NCBI GenBank assembly: GCA_019096065.1 | Contig: JAGUCH010000003.1 | Span: forward strand, 9,176,001 to 9,240,000 | Reading direction: 5' to 3' | DNA from: Paracyclopina nana | Taxonomy: Eukaryota > Arthropoda > Copepoda > Cyclopoida > Cyclopettidae | DNA length: 64,000 nt | Shown: positions 33,301 to 46,700 of the stretch, piece after piece | How positions within the stretch are numbered: the first letter of the stretch is position 1 | Layout of the letters: the number at the start of each line of letters is the position of its first letter | Translations under genes and position numbers: made by a program | Notes under the pieces: model-generated | The model's database searches: none | What the model saw: only the letters and a program-made list of their open reading frames with translations | Told to the model about the DNA's origin: nothing

Positions 33301-36300
33301 ACAGGTGTTGTTGCAGTTACCCACAAAAAGCACCTGTTCAGCTAAAAACGTACGTGGTGAATCATGTCATCAACTCGATGTAGAGGAAACGATTAAACCC
33401 TAACAAATGATACTGCCATCCAAGCCTGCCAGCTAGCGGATCGATATTGCGGAAAAGAACCCCACATGCTGATGCATGCCAAGCCATTTATGCGGAGACG
33501 ATCGCTGTACAGAAGACAAAACAAGTCAAAAAGAAACGGAAAAATACTGACAGTAGAGGGTGAAAAATTGGGAGAAAGCAAATTCAAAGCTGAGACAAAA
33601 TGCAATGGGAATTCAATCATTTTTTTCACCACTGTGCTAGCATAATCGTCGTTTTGCCACAACGCAGAACGGACTCTACGTTTGCCATATAAAAGAAAGA
33701 GTGCACAACAAGAGAGAAAAGGAAGCAACAATTCCCATCGTAGTTGATATGGTACAAACCCGGCTCAATGCCAGCATGCGGACCATCATGCATGGCCCTT
33801 CATGCTGGTGCCGAGCCGCTCTCACGCTCGTGATCAAAAATACATACCCAAACTGTCCTCCGGGAAGGAGAGCATGAAAGCCTTGTCGTAAAGCGGTCAA
33901 GGGAAGGGCAGCTGAAAAAGATTATTCACATTATTGTGCGCGAAACAAATGCATGTACAACATGTACGGATTGTTTGTTGTCCTCGATGTGGTTGTCACC
34001 CAGGGCAACAGAAAGTTTTGACCTGACCCAATCAAAGTCCATGGCTACGCCCGCTAAAAGTCTATAAATTGTTGACCAACAGCAGCACTGCCTTTGCATG
34101 ATGACTAATGTGGCTTTCTATTATACTATATAGTTATGTTTGCATGCATGGGGCAAATAAAACTAGCTTGGGAAATAAGCCACGCCGATTCCTAGTCGTC
34201 ACAATTGGTGCCAAATTATAAGTAGTACGGCAACCGACTCAGCATGGCTTCTGCTACTTTCCCAAGTGCCGATCGCAACAGCACAAGGCATCGAAAGATG
34301 TACTTGCACGTCCTCATTGACCCTGTCATGATGCACTTTCAAAATTAGCACAATCCTCTGCCAAAGGCGAGGAAGTTTTGGGCCTAGACTAAAAACTAGA
34401 CTAATTATCCTAGACCGACGAAGGTAGCAAGAAAATGCCAGGGTGGTCACGCGTGACTGCTAAGTGCATGATGTAGAACTAGCTTCCTTCCTTGCACCAA
34501 ATTGGAACCAACATGCCAGCTTTAAAGCACTAACTGTTGCGCATGCCTTTTCGGCCTGGCATTTGGGCCAAAGTTGGCAGGCGATGGTAAATGATAACCC
34601 TGCATGATTTGATCATGGCTGTTAGAATCCTTTTATATGTAAAAACACCGTATTGATTTGTAACGTAAAAATCAACAAAGTAGCTACTAGTGCAGTCCTC
34701 TGATCCCATCGGAACAAAGGCTTTCTCAGTTAGGTGCATACCTTGTTATGCACTATGGGAAATCCCGGCTTGCCACGAAAAACCTCCTAGCCCCTCCTTG
34801 CACACGCTGATGATTGCATGGCAAAATCAACATACTATTTCAAAAGTGCTTCAGCAGACGAAAGAGCTCCTAGTGCCCAGAAAGTTCACCTCATTAATAA
34901 TAGATGACCTTATACAGTCAGCTGTCCTATATCGTGGCAGCTGCAGCTGAATGCACAATGAAGGGGGGGAAATATCTCTCGAAAAAGGTTATCTAAACAA
35001 TAAACTGACCACTTTGCACACTGGGCCAAAGATCGTCAAATTACCTTGCAACGAGTTGATTCTCGGTTTTGCGCCCAGAATGGCAAGGTTGACATTAGCT
35101 TTTCTTCCATCAATAATTGGATTTGGCTCTTTGCAAGCTCTTTCAGCCGCCTCTTTGGCGGCCATTATCACCTGAAAACAGCAAGGATGTCATATACCGA
35201 GAATGGTTAATCAGCGCGCTAATTAGCAATTGCAAACTGTGACCGAAATGCCAAGCAAATAAACCGAATAAATTGAGATCGCCTGGCAGGTCCCAAGAGG
35301 AAACGAGGGAAACAAAAGTTTCCAGCAGCAGCAAAAGCACCGATCGGGGAAGTGTAGTTGGTAGCAGAAGAAGATTGAAGGGAAATTATCCGCTCATTTT
35401 TCATGTAATTACATACGTATGGCTTGATCCAGGACATTACTTGTCGCTACTTTCATTATAGGAAAGAAGCTTAGAAGGAAAACGCACAAGAAAGGGAGAC
35501 TTGGATGGTGCATAAAATCTAGTTCTTCTCTAGCCTCTACGCTAGGAGTGCAAATATATGCTGGCAACTAAACCCAATATGCATTGGAATACGTACACAA
35601 CTATATTCTTGTTTGATTATTGGAAACATTCATACAGAGCTGGTGCGGCCGCGCCATGTACTTTTTGTATTCCTGACACTTTTTGAGCCCATCATCTGGC
35701 TGGCCCAATATTTGCTGACATTTTGACAAATCTGTCCCTGCTTAGCTGGAAGTGTGTTGCTGTATTCGTGCACAGGCATTCTTTTTATTACAGTTGCGAA
35801 GCAAGTAAGCACTAATCTTCTTAGGCTGCTTGACAGCTTTCTTTTTGACACTCTCGCGATGACGCTCTCACCAAGGAGAACTTTCATTACTGAAGTAGCT
35901 ATGATAATTGTGGAGATATCAAAATACTTCATCATCTCTTTGTCCATGGCAAATGCTACCACATCAATCATTATTTAAGCGACTACATTAATTGCAGGCG
36001 TCCAGCTTGCCTTTGAGGTCTTTGAGTTGTGCTTAGACCTAGTATGCAATTGAAAACATTATGTACAATATTTGTAGGATGGGGGCAGATTTGAAGAAAG
36101 TCAGACAGCAGTGGAAAATCTGGCTAGGGGGCTGCTGCTAGAATAATGAGTGAGGTGGAAGCTAGCAAGGAAATTCAAACACTCAAGCTCAATGTGCTAG
36201 CTTTCTCCCAGATGAACTCTACCCAGGTTTGGGAACATCCAATAGCTGACCCACAGCGGGGCAAACTCCCAGTAAATCTGTTTTGAGTCAGGTGAGAGCT

Positions 36301-39300
36301 GTTTCCCTAGCCACAAGGAAACTGCAAATCTTGGCATTGTAGTAGTATTGAAGACTCCCTACCATTTCACAGTGGGCCACGGAGACCCTTATTTCTCCAT
36401 TTCAGCCAAATTATGAAATCCAGTTTCAGACACTTTTATATCTTAAAATTGTTTGAATGGGTTCTTGGTGATCAGAAATGACCATTTAAAAGGCTCTAAA
36501 TTCAATTCGATTTATGAATTGGTGATCATTTTTGAGAAGCATCCCAAATTTGCCAAAAAAGTCAAATCAAAAAGAAATGTCAAAAAGTGGCTACAAGTGG
36601 CTACTGTTCCCTTAGAACTTCAATTTTTTTTTGTTGAAGCCTTAAATTAGAGTTAGTTTAAGTATTTTAGGCCTCAAGAGAACAGGATTTCATTAAAAAT
36701 AAGGGTCAAAATTGACCCTAAAAGATGACTCTTCTATTTGCATGTAAAACTAAACTAAATATTAGCAGAACTTTTAAAGTCCATGGTTGTCCAGCCCATA
36801 ACACTGTCAAATCAGAGGAAAAATAATATAAACAGGGTTGGATATCAAAAAAAGTGCGTGCATTTGCGTAAGACTTTCCTAGAAAGAGTCAAAAGTTCCA
36901 GTTTTACAGTAATATTTGGAGCTTCGTTAATGCGCTGCCGATTTGACGAAAAATCATAAATGGAGGAAAATACTTCTACGGGACCCACTGTGCATTTGTC
37001 TCACCCATAAATTATAGTGCTCAAGGTTGTACATTTGCGAGAAGAAATTAAAGATCAGGCCATTTTCGCTAGATTTCACCCTCCTGTGGAAAGCAGGGGT
37101 ATGTGCGCTGTAGCAGCTCCTAAACACAAGCTGCTCATGGCAAAGATGCACCTTTCAAGATGAGCTTGGATCTTTGCCAAGCTCGCGAGCTTCACTTTTA
37201 TAAACTACAGCAAACTGCTTGTATTGTAATGCAGATGCTAATATTACGAGATTCGGGTTAATTTAACCACGTTGTACCGCAAGGCTAACTCAATTTGTAC
37301 CTGATAAGTAGCAGAGATTGGGAAACCCTTCTAGCAATTACTAAAAGACTCCAATTTCCAGCACAAAGCAAGCGATCAAAGCTCGAAAATAACTCATCTA
37401 ATTTTACGATCGAGGCACGATATATTTTTCACTTGGCGAAAAGGGCTTTCTGATCCCCTTGCATTGTGTGATGAGGGCACTAAAAACAGTCACTCACTTG
37501 TAGCTCAAAAATTGCTGAGCTCAGCACTCAATCAGGTCTCTGGTAGCCAAGAAAAAATGACTCAACACACCATCATTTTCTTTTATTATCAAGAAAAGGA
37601 TGAATGGAGCGCACGTACACGATCGTAGTTTTGGCCGGGCTTTACGTATTATTTGCATGAACAATCAATGAGCAAACCTTAGCCCTCTGCCGGCGCATTT
37701 TTGATGGTTTAAGCAACTTTTCAAGATGATGTTTTGGCCACAGCAGCAGCGAGCGAGCGCGAGGCTGTACGCGTGTGTTTTCAAATGAATGCTTAGGCTA
37801 AAGAACGCAGAGCAGCAGGCTTTCTCTGATTTGATTTTTTTGCCAACTTGACGTGTGTGTGTTTTTTAGCAGTTTAGGAGCCCACTGTGAATTATATGGC
37901 AGGATATGGTGAATATTTTACTCGAACTGCAAGAACCGAACGGAATACTCGCTACAAAAGAACTTTTTAAGCTGTCTGTTATAGAGGGGATACATACACA
38001 TATGTACCACCTTAATGCATACGTTTTAGCTAGTGGAAAACAAGAATGTGTTTTTTCTACTACCAGACTCGAACTCTCCGCGTGAGGAAATAGCATCACA
38101 TCATAAACAATTTGAGTGCTTTCTATCTCAATTGTAGCAGCATAGCATTATTTACGGAGAATGTTTGGACATATGATAGGCGGTGAAAAAAAAGCTTCAC
38201 CAGGCAGCCATATATGCATTACCGGCTCACACTTCAGTGTGCAATGACGAAAGCAAATACGTCCTTTTTCCCATGGCTTTCTTCCCATTTTCCAAGTTAC
38301 TTCGTATATATAGCAAAGTTGAGAGTCCAAAGCTGTGAACTTTTATCAGAACGTGTGATGTGGCGCCCATGTCAAATAAGCTGAAACACCTGCTCACGTT
38401 CGAATTGACTGATAAAACTTCTGTAGTTGCAACCATTTCGAAAGCAGAGCTAGAGAATCGGCTGACGCGCTAGCTTCCTTTGAAAAATCTATTATTATGC
38501 CTAGGACCAGTTTTCTCCGTGTGAGGATGAATTGCCTCCAGCCTCGTTTAAGCCCACACGGAGATCGAGCGAGGCACGCGGCAATGTTGCACATAAAAAC
38601 TTTGAACCACCAACTCAGCTCGAATCTTTGTACAGCCTGAAAGAGATGGGGGACGGTTTGCCACTTCAAAGTTGGCAATAAATGCCTATTTTTTTTTACT
38701 TGCATGCTTTTTTCCATTTGTGCTGTGAAAGGCCTGGCCTTTGGTGATAAGTTGTAGTAAATGAGAAATGGCCGTGCATTCTTGATCATAATCTAAAGGA
38801 TGGTGGGGCAAAAACTGGCCTCAAGAGGACCAGAATGCTCAAAGATAAAAGCAATTTCTCCCCATAGCTCCTATTGTAATACTCAATGCTTCTGGTCATC
38901 TTCTCAATGGAGAAAAGTTTCCTGCGTGAGCGCGGCTAAATGGGGCTTTGCCATGATCGGTCAAGGGACAACGACTGAAGGTGTATTACACGCTCCTGTC
39001 TTCATTAGAATACCGTTTGAAACCGAAGGAAGGTCGAGCCAACCAAGGAGAAACACGTTTTCCAGTCCATTTTGCAATTTCAGGAAGTGAGGCCATTAGA
39101 TGAAGCTGCTTTATGTGTGGTTGAAAAACGCATCTCCTTTGGCAAATGACTTGTATTTTCCGGAGAAATGCGTTGCATCTAGCCTCTTTGATGCTAGGAC
39201 CCCAAAAGAGGCTTTATGCTCGGGTATGTACATGCTTTTGATCAGTAGGAAGGAATATATCTCGGTCCAGCTGACGAACAGAGTATTAGTTGGTAAAAGC

Positions 39301-40692
39301 TTTATGCTCTGCTCACCAATAACGACAGGCTCCCTACACTGAAAAAAGTCTAATTTTCCTCAGTATTTCTTCATCTAGGAAAAAGCGCTGATTTTTCAAG
39401 CTCCGTAAGCTAGAAATTAATGAATCGAACGGCCAATACGGAGGCTTTCCATTGGCGCTAGGAAAAGAGGCACATGAACAGGGCAGCAAGTAAGTTCATT
39501 GCGCTACGTTGTATAGATAGCTCTCGTACGTTTGTACGTACTGTCATGGTCCAATGCATGGGGCTCTTAACATTGTCTGATTCATATTCAGTGAGCATTA
39601 AAGTACTTTTTTGGTAGCTCCTCCTATCTGAGATGCCTTGCTACAAGTGCATTTCTTGTCCCCCGCTGTGTCAATTCCCCCGCACTGTGTACGACAAATG
39701 AGTAGAGCTCCGTGGAAGTTTTGCATCGGTCCAATCTGTATCTGGCATCTTGGTCCTATTACAATTGAGCGTGTAAGGTCGAGCTCAATTATTACGAGAC
39801 AAATGGTGCCAGATTGGCCCCGATCAAAGAAAACGAGAAAGAGAGAGAGACGGCTATCTAAAAAATGAAGCTCAAGCTATGGCAAATAAGGGCAGAATGC
39901 CTGAATTAGAAAGCTAGAGCGAGGCAGATTTGATCACGTTTGCCGATCATCTTGATCGCTTTCGACGAGAAAATTACTTTTGAGCTAGGAAAACTAGGAC
40001 CGAGTCAATTTTCGGGTCGAGTAATTGGGGCGCCATCGCAGTACACATACGCGTACGTTAGGAAATCGAGATGGATTCACTGCTGCTGCTTCCAAGATCG
40101 AACGTGGAGTAATGCTAGTGCTTGGATAGTTTGATGGCCTGGAACCTCCATCTGATCTCTCCTTAGGAGTCATACCCGAAATGGAAGCGCGTACGTGGAT
40201 TGAAAAGCGGAAAGCCGAGGCGAAGGTGCGGTGGCATCAACCTCGCTCGTTCCCTCGGGGACCATCGCCGCCGCTTGGGGAAAGTAAAAAAAGGGCTCTT
40301 ACGAATCCGTAACCGCGGGACTTGCCCGTCTGGCGGTCGGTTATCACAACGGCCTCCTCGATGTCGCCGTAGACCTCGAAGTGCTCCCTCAGCGACTTGT
40401 CGGTGGTGTGATAGGGCAGCCCGCCCACGAACAGCTTGGTCCACGTGGTGTCCTTCTGCGTGCTGTGGTTGGTGCACGGCACGGGGCTCGAGGGCACCGC
40501 CGCAGAGGCCGGCGAGGCGGCCACCGTGGCGACGGCGGCGGGCACGGGCGAGGACGAGCCCGAGACGGTGGCGGGGTTGCTGGTGGGCGCCGCGGGCAAC
40601 GCCGCCGCCGCGGGAGAGGCTGCAGCTGCTGACATGAGCATGTTGTGTGCGTAGAATGTGCGAACCGCTCCAACGTTGCGGGCGAACTGCAC
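30376..40692 (-). CDS. RBM24: RBM24/RBM38 (SUP-12)-type RNA-binding protein
   Basis: Six exons on the minus strand: 40303-40692, 35045-35171, 33848-33911, 32860-33039, 32381-32637, 30376-30539, giving 393 aa (376 if the ATG at 40641 is used). Phases agree at all five junctions. One RRM lies at about 84-165: RNP2 KLFVGGL, the family signature [16 protein letters not shown]1 KSRGYGFV, then [23 protein letters not shown]. The N-terminal 70 residues and the C-terminal half are Ala-rich, with [22 protein letters not shown] repeats and a Gly/Tyr-rich end. In animals these proteins bind GU-rich RNA and control muscle splicing and mRNA stability. Intron 1 is 5.1 kb. The N-terminal start is the least certain part. 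Confidence 0.9.
35172..40302 (-). other. 5.1-kb intron 1 of the RBM24/38-like gene
   Basis: Splits the RRM between RNP1 and the fourth beta strand region (phase 0, GYGF|V). I see no nested gene; ORFs here are short and featureless. Its length in an otherwise compact genome suggests regulatory content, which cannot be shown from sequence alone. Confidence 0.6.
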
Positions 40693-42882
40693 ATGCTTTT
40701 ACTTGGACTTCGGCGGCGCCAGCTCGCTCGCACGTACATACGTACGTACCAGCAACAAGGTATAGCGCTGGAGCGCCGCCGCGTCACCCAGCCCAGCGGC
40801 GGCGGAGAGCTCGCGCGTTCCTCGCATGCGGCCTACGTTCTTTTGCGCGTGCACTTGGCGCGCTCCCCCCCTTCAACGGTTGATCGTCGCTTAGAAAGCT
40901 ACGTGAACGATTCCAACTGCCCCGCGTATTATGGGGGATCGATGCGAATTCAACGTGGCAAATTCTCTTCCGCGTCCGCGGCCTCGAGGCGGAGGTGGCG
41001 CAACATTGATGAGGTTGGATCCTTCTGCCTCGACTCGAAAGGAAAAAAAAGAAGAAAAAAGCCGCGCCTCATCAGCCGCGAGATGAGCTTTTTGAAGTAG
41101 CCAAGAAGCTGGCAGATGCGCCGATTCGTCGGCATCGCAGCCGAGCTACGGGATCGACAGATGTGCTGCAGCAACTGAAAATGTACTACGTAAAAAAATC
41201 ATTTTCATTTTCATCGAGCGCTTGCATCCTGCACCTGTTCCCGCTCTCCGCTTCCGCGACTCATGCCAGAAAGGCTTTGACGATCGCTCGGCCGAACGAA
41301 AGCAGTTTGCAATTAGAGCCATAGATTTTGATGAGAGTATCTCGTTCTCAACAACAGCTGAACTTTTTTGTAGTAAGGTACAGCTCAAACGACAGCACCG
41401 AGGTGTTCATGGTTTCTCGGAAATTGCGAATGAAAAATTGCACAAAAAACGGCGGAACCAAAATGGGCAGTTGTCGTGCTAACGTAGGCCGGCCGGCCAC
41501 CTTAATTTTAGGCTGTTTTTGTTAACGCGTTTTGAGAACGTTCTACTCATCAAAATCTAGGGCTCTATTAGCAACCTCATCAAAAAGCGCGAGGTTGCCC
41601 AACAGCGACGCGTCAACGTTGCGTTTGGAAAAGCGACTCGGACTCTTCGGATCGGCAATTTTTTCGCGCATTTCTCGCAATCGCCAGCTAACCAATACGT
41701 TGCTGGCGAAAGGCCAATTTTAAAGTTCGATCGATGCGAAAATAGGCCCGTTTGAACTGCCTGCTAATTGACGTTGTTCACTCTTAAGTTAACCGGACGT
41801 CAATCCCATTGATTGTGTCGGCTCATCTTGCGCAAGATGTGGTGCGCATTTTTTGGTGACAGCCCCCGACCCCGAAGCATCCAGAAACTGATTGACTTGC
41901 TGTGTCTAGCCACCCGCAATCTCGAGTTCTCTAAAGCCGAGCCAAGTTAGTCTCCACAAAAACTGTAAAACAACGAAACTCGGTGGGCATGGTGTCGAAA
42001 GCGTAAAATCTGGATCCGCGTGGGCTGCTGTTGCAAATTGGCAAGGCTTGCAGTCGCATTTCGTCTCGGGTGATCTTGTCAAGCGGCCGGGCTCTTGGCG
42101 AAAAGTGCGGAAACTTCATCTCCGCGCCAGCCGGCATGGTTGCATTTCAACCTCTATCATCGACCGGTTAAGCGACGTCAGCGTCAGTGGACGATCGAGC
42201 GCCAGGGCCTTTTTCCACCCATGAGCCTGATTTTCGGATTGCGCTCGATGGGCAAAGTTTCACCGGAGAGAAATCGCGCAACCTTTCCGGGAAGACGCCG
42301 CTTGTTTACCCGCATTCGCCCGCATAATTGGTGCCAATTAAATGCAAACGTCCTAACGGGTCAAGTCCCAAAATAAACGCTCATCTTTTGGGATCGGGAG
42401 CGAAGCGGAGCCAACGCTTCGTTGCCATGATTTAGCGCGATTGACAAAAGGGAAAAAGGATTATTCTTTGGTGGACTTATGCCGCGTTCACCTATAAAGG
42501 AAATTTTTTTCCTTCCGCTAAATTGGGTCTTACTTAAGCCTCCTATTTCAGCACTGACAATTTCTGCTCACTTTTGATAGCTTTAAGCGGAACACTTTTC
42601 CCACCTCCTTTGGTCGCATGAGTTTGAAGCGTTGTGATTCATGCGAAGTACGAAAACTTGCGCATTTCATTGAAGGATGCCGACAGATATTAAGGAAACG
42701 AGGTATGGTTTTCGTTCGGTCCTTTTGCCGAGTCAACGAGAGACGGTGGCATTTGCGTTTGGACTCCCAAATGGCAGAAACGGTTTCGCTAGCTCTCCGA
42801 CCGACGTGCGCGTTTTTTCATTGCCACGGCCAACCCCGAGCCGCCAACACGTCGCATCCACCCTAAAATAAAGTGAGGAAGG
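40693..42882. other. divergent intergenic region with GC-rich left part
   Basis: Separates the 5' end of the minus-strand RBM24/38-like gene from a plus-strand secreted-protein gene. The left part (about 40.7-41.0 kb) is GC-rich and includes a short ACGTACGT run near 40733-40750. No supported gene; the ~150-codon ORF at 40645-41100 is antisense and upstream of exon 1 and has no domain. Confidence 0.5.
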
Positions 42883-43794
42883 ATGAAGGCAAAGACGCAA
42901 CTTGCTCCGCTTCTTTTTTGCATCTTCGCCGTGTTGGGCGCGGATGAGGCTCCTTCGGACGTCTTCGAGCAAAGTAAGCATTCGTTATTTACGAGGCTCC
43001 CAAGCAATGCAATGGCCCCGTTTTACCCACTTAAGCTGTCAATAGTCAAGAGGTGGAAATTATCGGGCGCTCCCCCGCGCCGCAAGATGTCGATAATGGC
43101 TACCGTGGCGAGCAACCCGAGGCCCTGGGCCGAGGCCCGATGCGATGGCTGCAGCCCCCGATGACGGGCGCCGGTCAGTACTTGGAACGGCGGCAAGGTG
43201 ATGATAATTCTTGCATGTTGCGCGCGACGACCACGTCAGCTCTGTTTGATTTTTGCAGCGCCGCCCGAGTGCTGCCGCTTTCCAGCCTGCTTCGATTCCG
43301 TCTACGAGATGTGCGTCGACACCTGCCTGCCCTCCGACTGCGCCACGAGGACCGACGTTCGCACCGCGTGGACCGTCTGCCCCGCTCACCTCACCTTGCC
43401 CGACTGCGCCGCCGACTCTCTGGCGCCCACGGGGAGATTGCCCCTGGAATGCTACCCCGACGTCGCCGACGTTCTCCCGGGACTGGCGCTCGTGCCAAAG
43501 GCGGCCTCTCCTTGGTGGCAACGATCCTCCTCGGTAATCAGCGATGATGAAGCGAACCTTCGCATGTCCTCCGTTTCGCGAAGAAGAACGTACGTACAAT
43601 AGTTGGTCATCTCTCTCTTCCAGGCTGGCGCCGAGAGAAAGGGCGACCATTTCAGGTCGGGAGCCGCTCATTGGGAAGAGGATGCCGGTGGACAGGAGCA
43701 GCTCCATCGCAGGGAAATACGCCAGTCCAGGCAAAAGACGTGCTCCAGAGGCCTTTGCCGGCAAGCCGTGGATAATGCGAGGCCCAGAAAATGA
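42883..43794 (+). CDS. cysteine-rich secreted protein, unrecognised
   Basis: Four predicted exons: 42883-42973, 43051-43173, 43259-43533, 43624-43794, giving 219 aa; all junctions are GT-AG and in phase. The N-terminus is a clear signal peptide (MKAKTQLAPLLFCIFAVLGA). An acidic/Gly-Pro linker follows. Exon 3 carries nine cysteines over about 60 residues (PPECCRFPACFDS, MCVDTCLPSDC, TVCPAHLTLPDC, LECYPD). Exon 4 is basic, with dibasic HRRE and a C-x4-C pair (TCSRGLC). I do not recognise the family. A secreted disulphide-rich protein or a processed hormone precursor is inference. Exon 4 also stays open in another frame that ends with GKR and KRR sites; phase argues against that frame. Confidence 0.65.
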
Positions 43795-46700
43795 AGACGA
43801 AAATAATGACGGCCCGATGCTATCATAAGCACTTGCGCTCCGGGCATGTTTAGCTCGACAATCGATCGGATCCATCCTTTCTCTCATCACTCCGGGGCCG
43901 CGCTTTTAAATCATTCAACAACCGGCGAACCAAGCTTTTTTCCTTTGTTTTTTGCCCGACGTACGCTTCCTTTGACTAAAGTTTTACCGTGACTTTGCCC
44001 CACCGTGGCCGAGGCTTCCTCGCGTATGCCCAACTGTGCATTGGATGTAGTATCCCACAGCAGCAGTTATCGTTACGGCCAAGAACTATTTATTGCCCCA
44101 TATATCGCATATCGGCCGAGAGAAGCTAGCTAAGCGGCCGTTCTTGACCCCAACGTCTCGCAACCTTTGCTCCCAAAGGCAATCAGGGATTTGAAAAATA
44201 CTCGAGGATTGCGACCATTTTTCAGCCCATCAAGAAAGATTGATGAGGAATGCTTCGTGCAGTATGCGTACCCGAAAGCGCACTGATAATCACGTACCTA
44301 GCCATCAGGGTAGCATTTGGCCCAAATATCCTAAATAAACGTACGGCCTTGATGATGTACAGTACACAATTCTTTGAAGGTGTTTCCTTCATTTTCGTCG
44401 AGATAACACTCAAAAAATTGGATTAATAGAGGAATCCCGTGCGTAGCATAACTTGCAAAGCATCCATATTTCTAGTCCTCGGCTACGAAGTAAGCGGAAA
44501 ACCGATTGAAAGCTAGGAATTTGGAAGGACGTCAAACTATACATAGCACTCCTATTTTTCATAATATCCCTCTGGCTTTTAGCTTGCTCAGTAGCTAGTG
44601 TAGTCGTTGTAGAGAGTAAGCGCTTTGCTCGGTGAGCTGCGGCCTCTTGACGGCCTCGCGCCGCCACGGCCTCGGTAAACTTCTCAGTCGTGGTGTGAAC
44701 CTTCTGATTGGTGTGATCATTACATATTTGAGGCTTATACGTTGCTAGTTGACCTTTGTGCGAAACGGTGCTCAGCGCTCACAAAATGAGGCGTAAACAA
44801 AAGTGATTTGTTTATTTGCCACGGAAATGTGGGAATAAGGGTAAGCAAATGATTAAGCATGCTTTTGAAACGCAGGTCTGCTTTTACTATGCTCAAACGT
44901 TGCACTGAGATGCTTTATTGGCATCATTGCACAATACATCGTGTGGCAGCTGAGATGTACTTTTTCTCTCTTTCGTGCATAAGAGCAAAGGTTGTAATGC
45001 ATGTGATGCAGCGAACGAAGGATAATTTTTCTAATCATGAAACTGGATCCGCATGCTACGTACGATCATTAACCTTCCTTTGCCTTCCTTCAAAGTAAAT
45101 TCTGTATTTGTACAATTGGTGTCGCGCTGGTTGAGCTCGCTAATTTGGTCCGAAATTAATCTTGCTAATTGCGTAGCTTTTGAACTTGTGGCTTACGTAG
45201 CCTACAAATAGAATAAGCCGAGCAGTGGTGCATAACTTTCGGGCCGCGTATCAACGCCACCCAAGGGAGCATATGGAGTAGCAGTAATACATAAATGAGG
45301 GTAGCATAAAAAGCAATCGGCGTAATTAAAGCCGAGGCAATTAACGCAAAACTTTGCCTGCGTTGTCTATTGTAAAGCCGCCCACATCATTTCGACAAAA
45401 TGCGTGCTTTCTCTTCGGACGCCTACAAATTGAAATGATCGAGAATGCGCTTGATTCTTTGGAGTGCTCTTTTTTATGCATGCCTCGCCGTGAATTTCAA
45501 TGCTCGAAGTTGAAAACCAAGAGTTCAGTTTTTAGTCATCCTTGCCAACTCTTGAGCACACGAAAAACTTTGATCGAGCTTCTGCAGCCATCAAAGTTTA
45601 ATTCCGCCACCACGTACGCTGATGCAAATCATCCGCCGACTCCTGATCACTATTCTTCTTTAACCAGATATTTCTGTGCACTTGTGCTAAGTTGTTGTTC
45701 ACAAGGTATTTCTGATGCTGCTAAGCCTGAATATACACTAGCATTTCGGCTGCCTCTTGCTTACATTAGATGTATTACACAGAGTGTCACTCAGTCCATT
45801 AACGATATTGCTGTGGCTGCTGCTGTAGTATCGATAATGATACCACCAGACCAGTCACTTGTGCTCACTAATACAATGGCTGCTGTAAGGAAATGACCCT
45901 GTATTCTTCTTTGGATTTTGGTGCCACAAAGGAGGCCAGCCTCAGGCGTCTTTCCTTTTTTCGAGTTCAACTCGTGATGAGAACATTCCTCTCCGGCTGT
46001 AACCATGCACCTTTTTAATTAGCTCTCAATGGGGACCAATCAATTTCTAGGAAACTCACTCCACTTTGAGGCATGCAAACTTACAGCCAAGCATCACCGG
46101 ATTTAACGACTGGGCAACATAACCTTGCGTTTGATAAGCAGCATATGTAGTAGTACTTTTTTCGCTTTAATATATGCCTATTAGAGTGAAACGCCACTCC
46201 AAAGTTGCACAAACTTTTTCACTTTCATTTTGAGTTGGCTGATGATGTACGTACGAGTTTGGCATGGCCTTTGAGAGATACTCATAAGTTTCCCCTTGAG
46301 CGGCGCAATGTAATGATGCACAACTTGCCCATCTCAACGTTTTTGCCCGCAGCAGAATTTGTTTTTGGGTGGGAAGGAATAATTACGAGTGAATTTAATT
46401 CGAGAAGGGAAATTTTCCAAGGTGCAAAATGATCCCTTTGGGGCACTTTACGACGAACGCCTACCACAGCTAGCGCAGCATAGCTCAAAATAATGAGCTT
46501 TCCCTTCTGGCTGCTCGCACCTTATACACGAATCTCTCAAGGGACAGCGAATTTAAGCCTGAAATTGCAAATGAAAGCAGGAGCAAAGATAGAAGAAGTG
46601 GCACAACTTAATTCCACAAAGTCACTCGCAAACATGCATCTCCTGCCTTTCCAAGTTATGCATAGTATCAATGGCAATTCTTTTTTAAATACTGGCATTC

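Noticed and set aside
40645-41100. 151-codon plus-strand ORF upstream of the RBM24/38-like gene
   Set aside because: It lies in GC-rich promoter-like sequence and low complexity, with no domain or splice context.
43259-43533. CC-x4-C-x7-C spacing in the secreted protein, resembling a small disulphide-toxin framework
   Set aside because: The block continues with five more cysteines and sits in a larger protein with no mature-peptide cleavage site around it. The spacing alone is weak evidence, so no toxin call is made.
45354-45896. 180-codon ORF in the 43.8-51.3 kb gap
   Set aside because: No domain, signal peptide, codon pattern or splice-linked neighbour. ORFs of this size are expected by chance in such a stretch.
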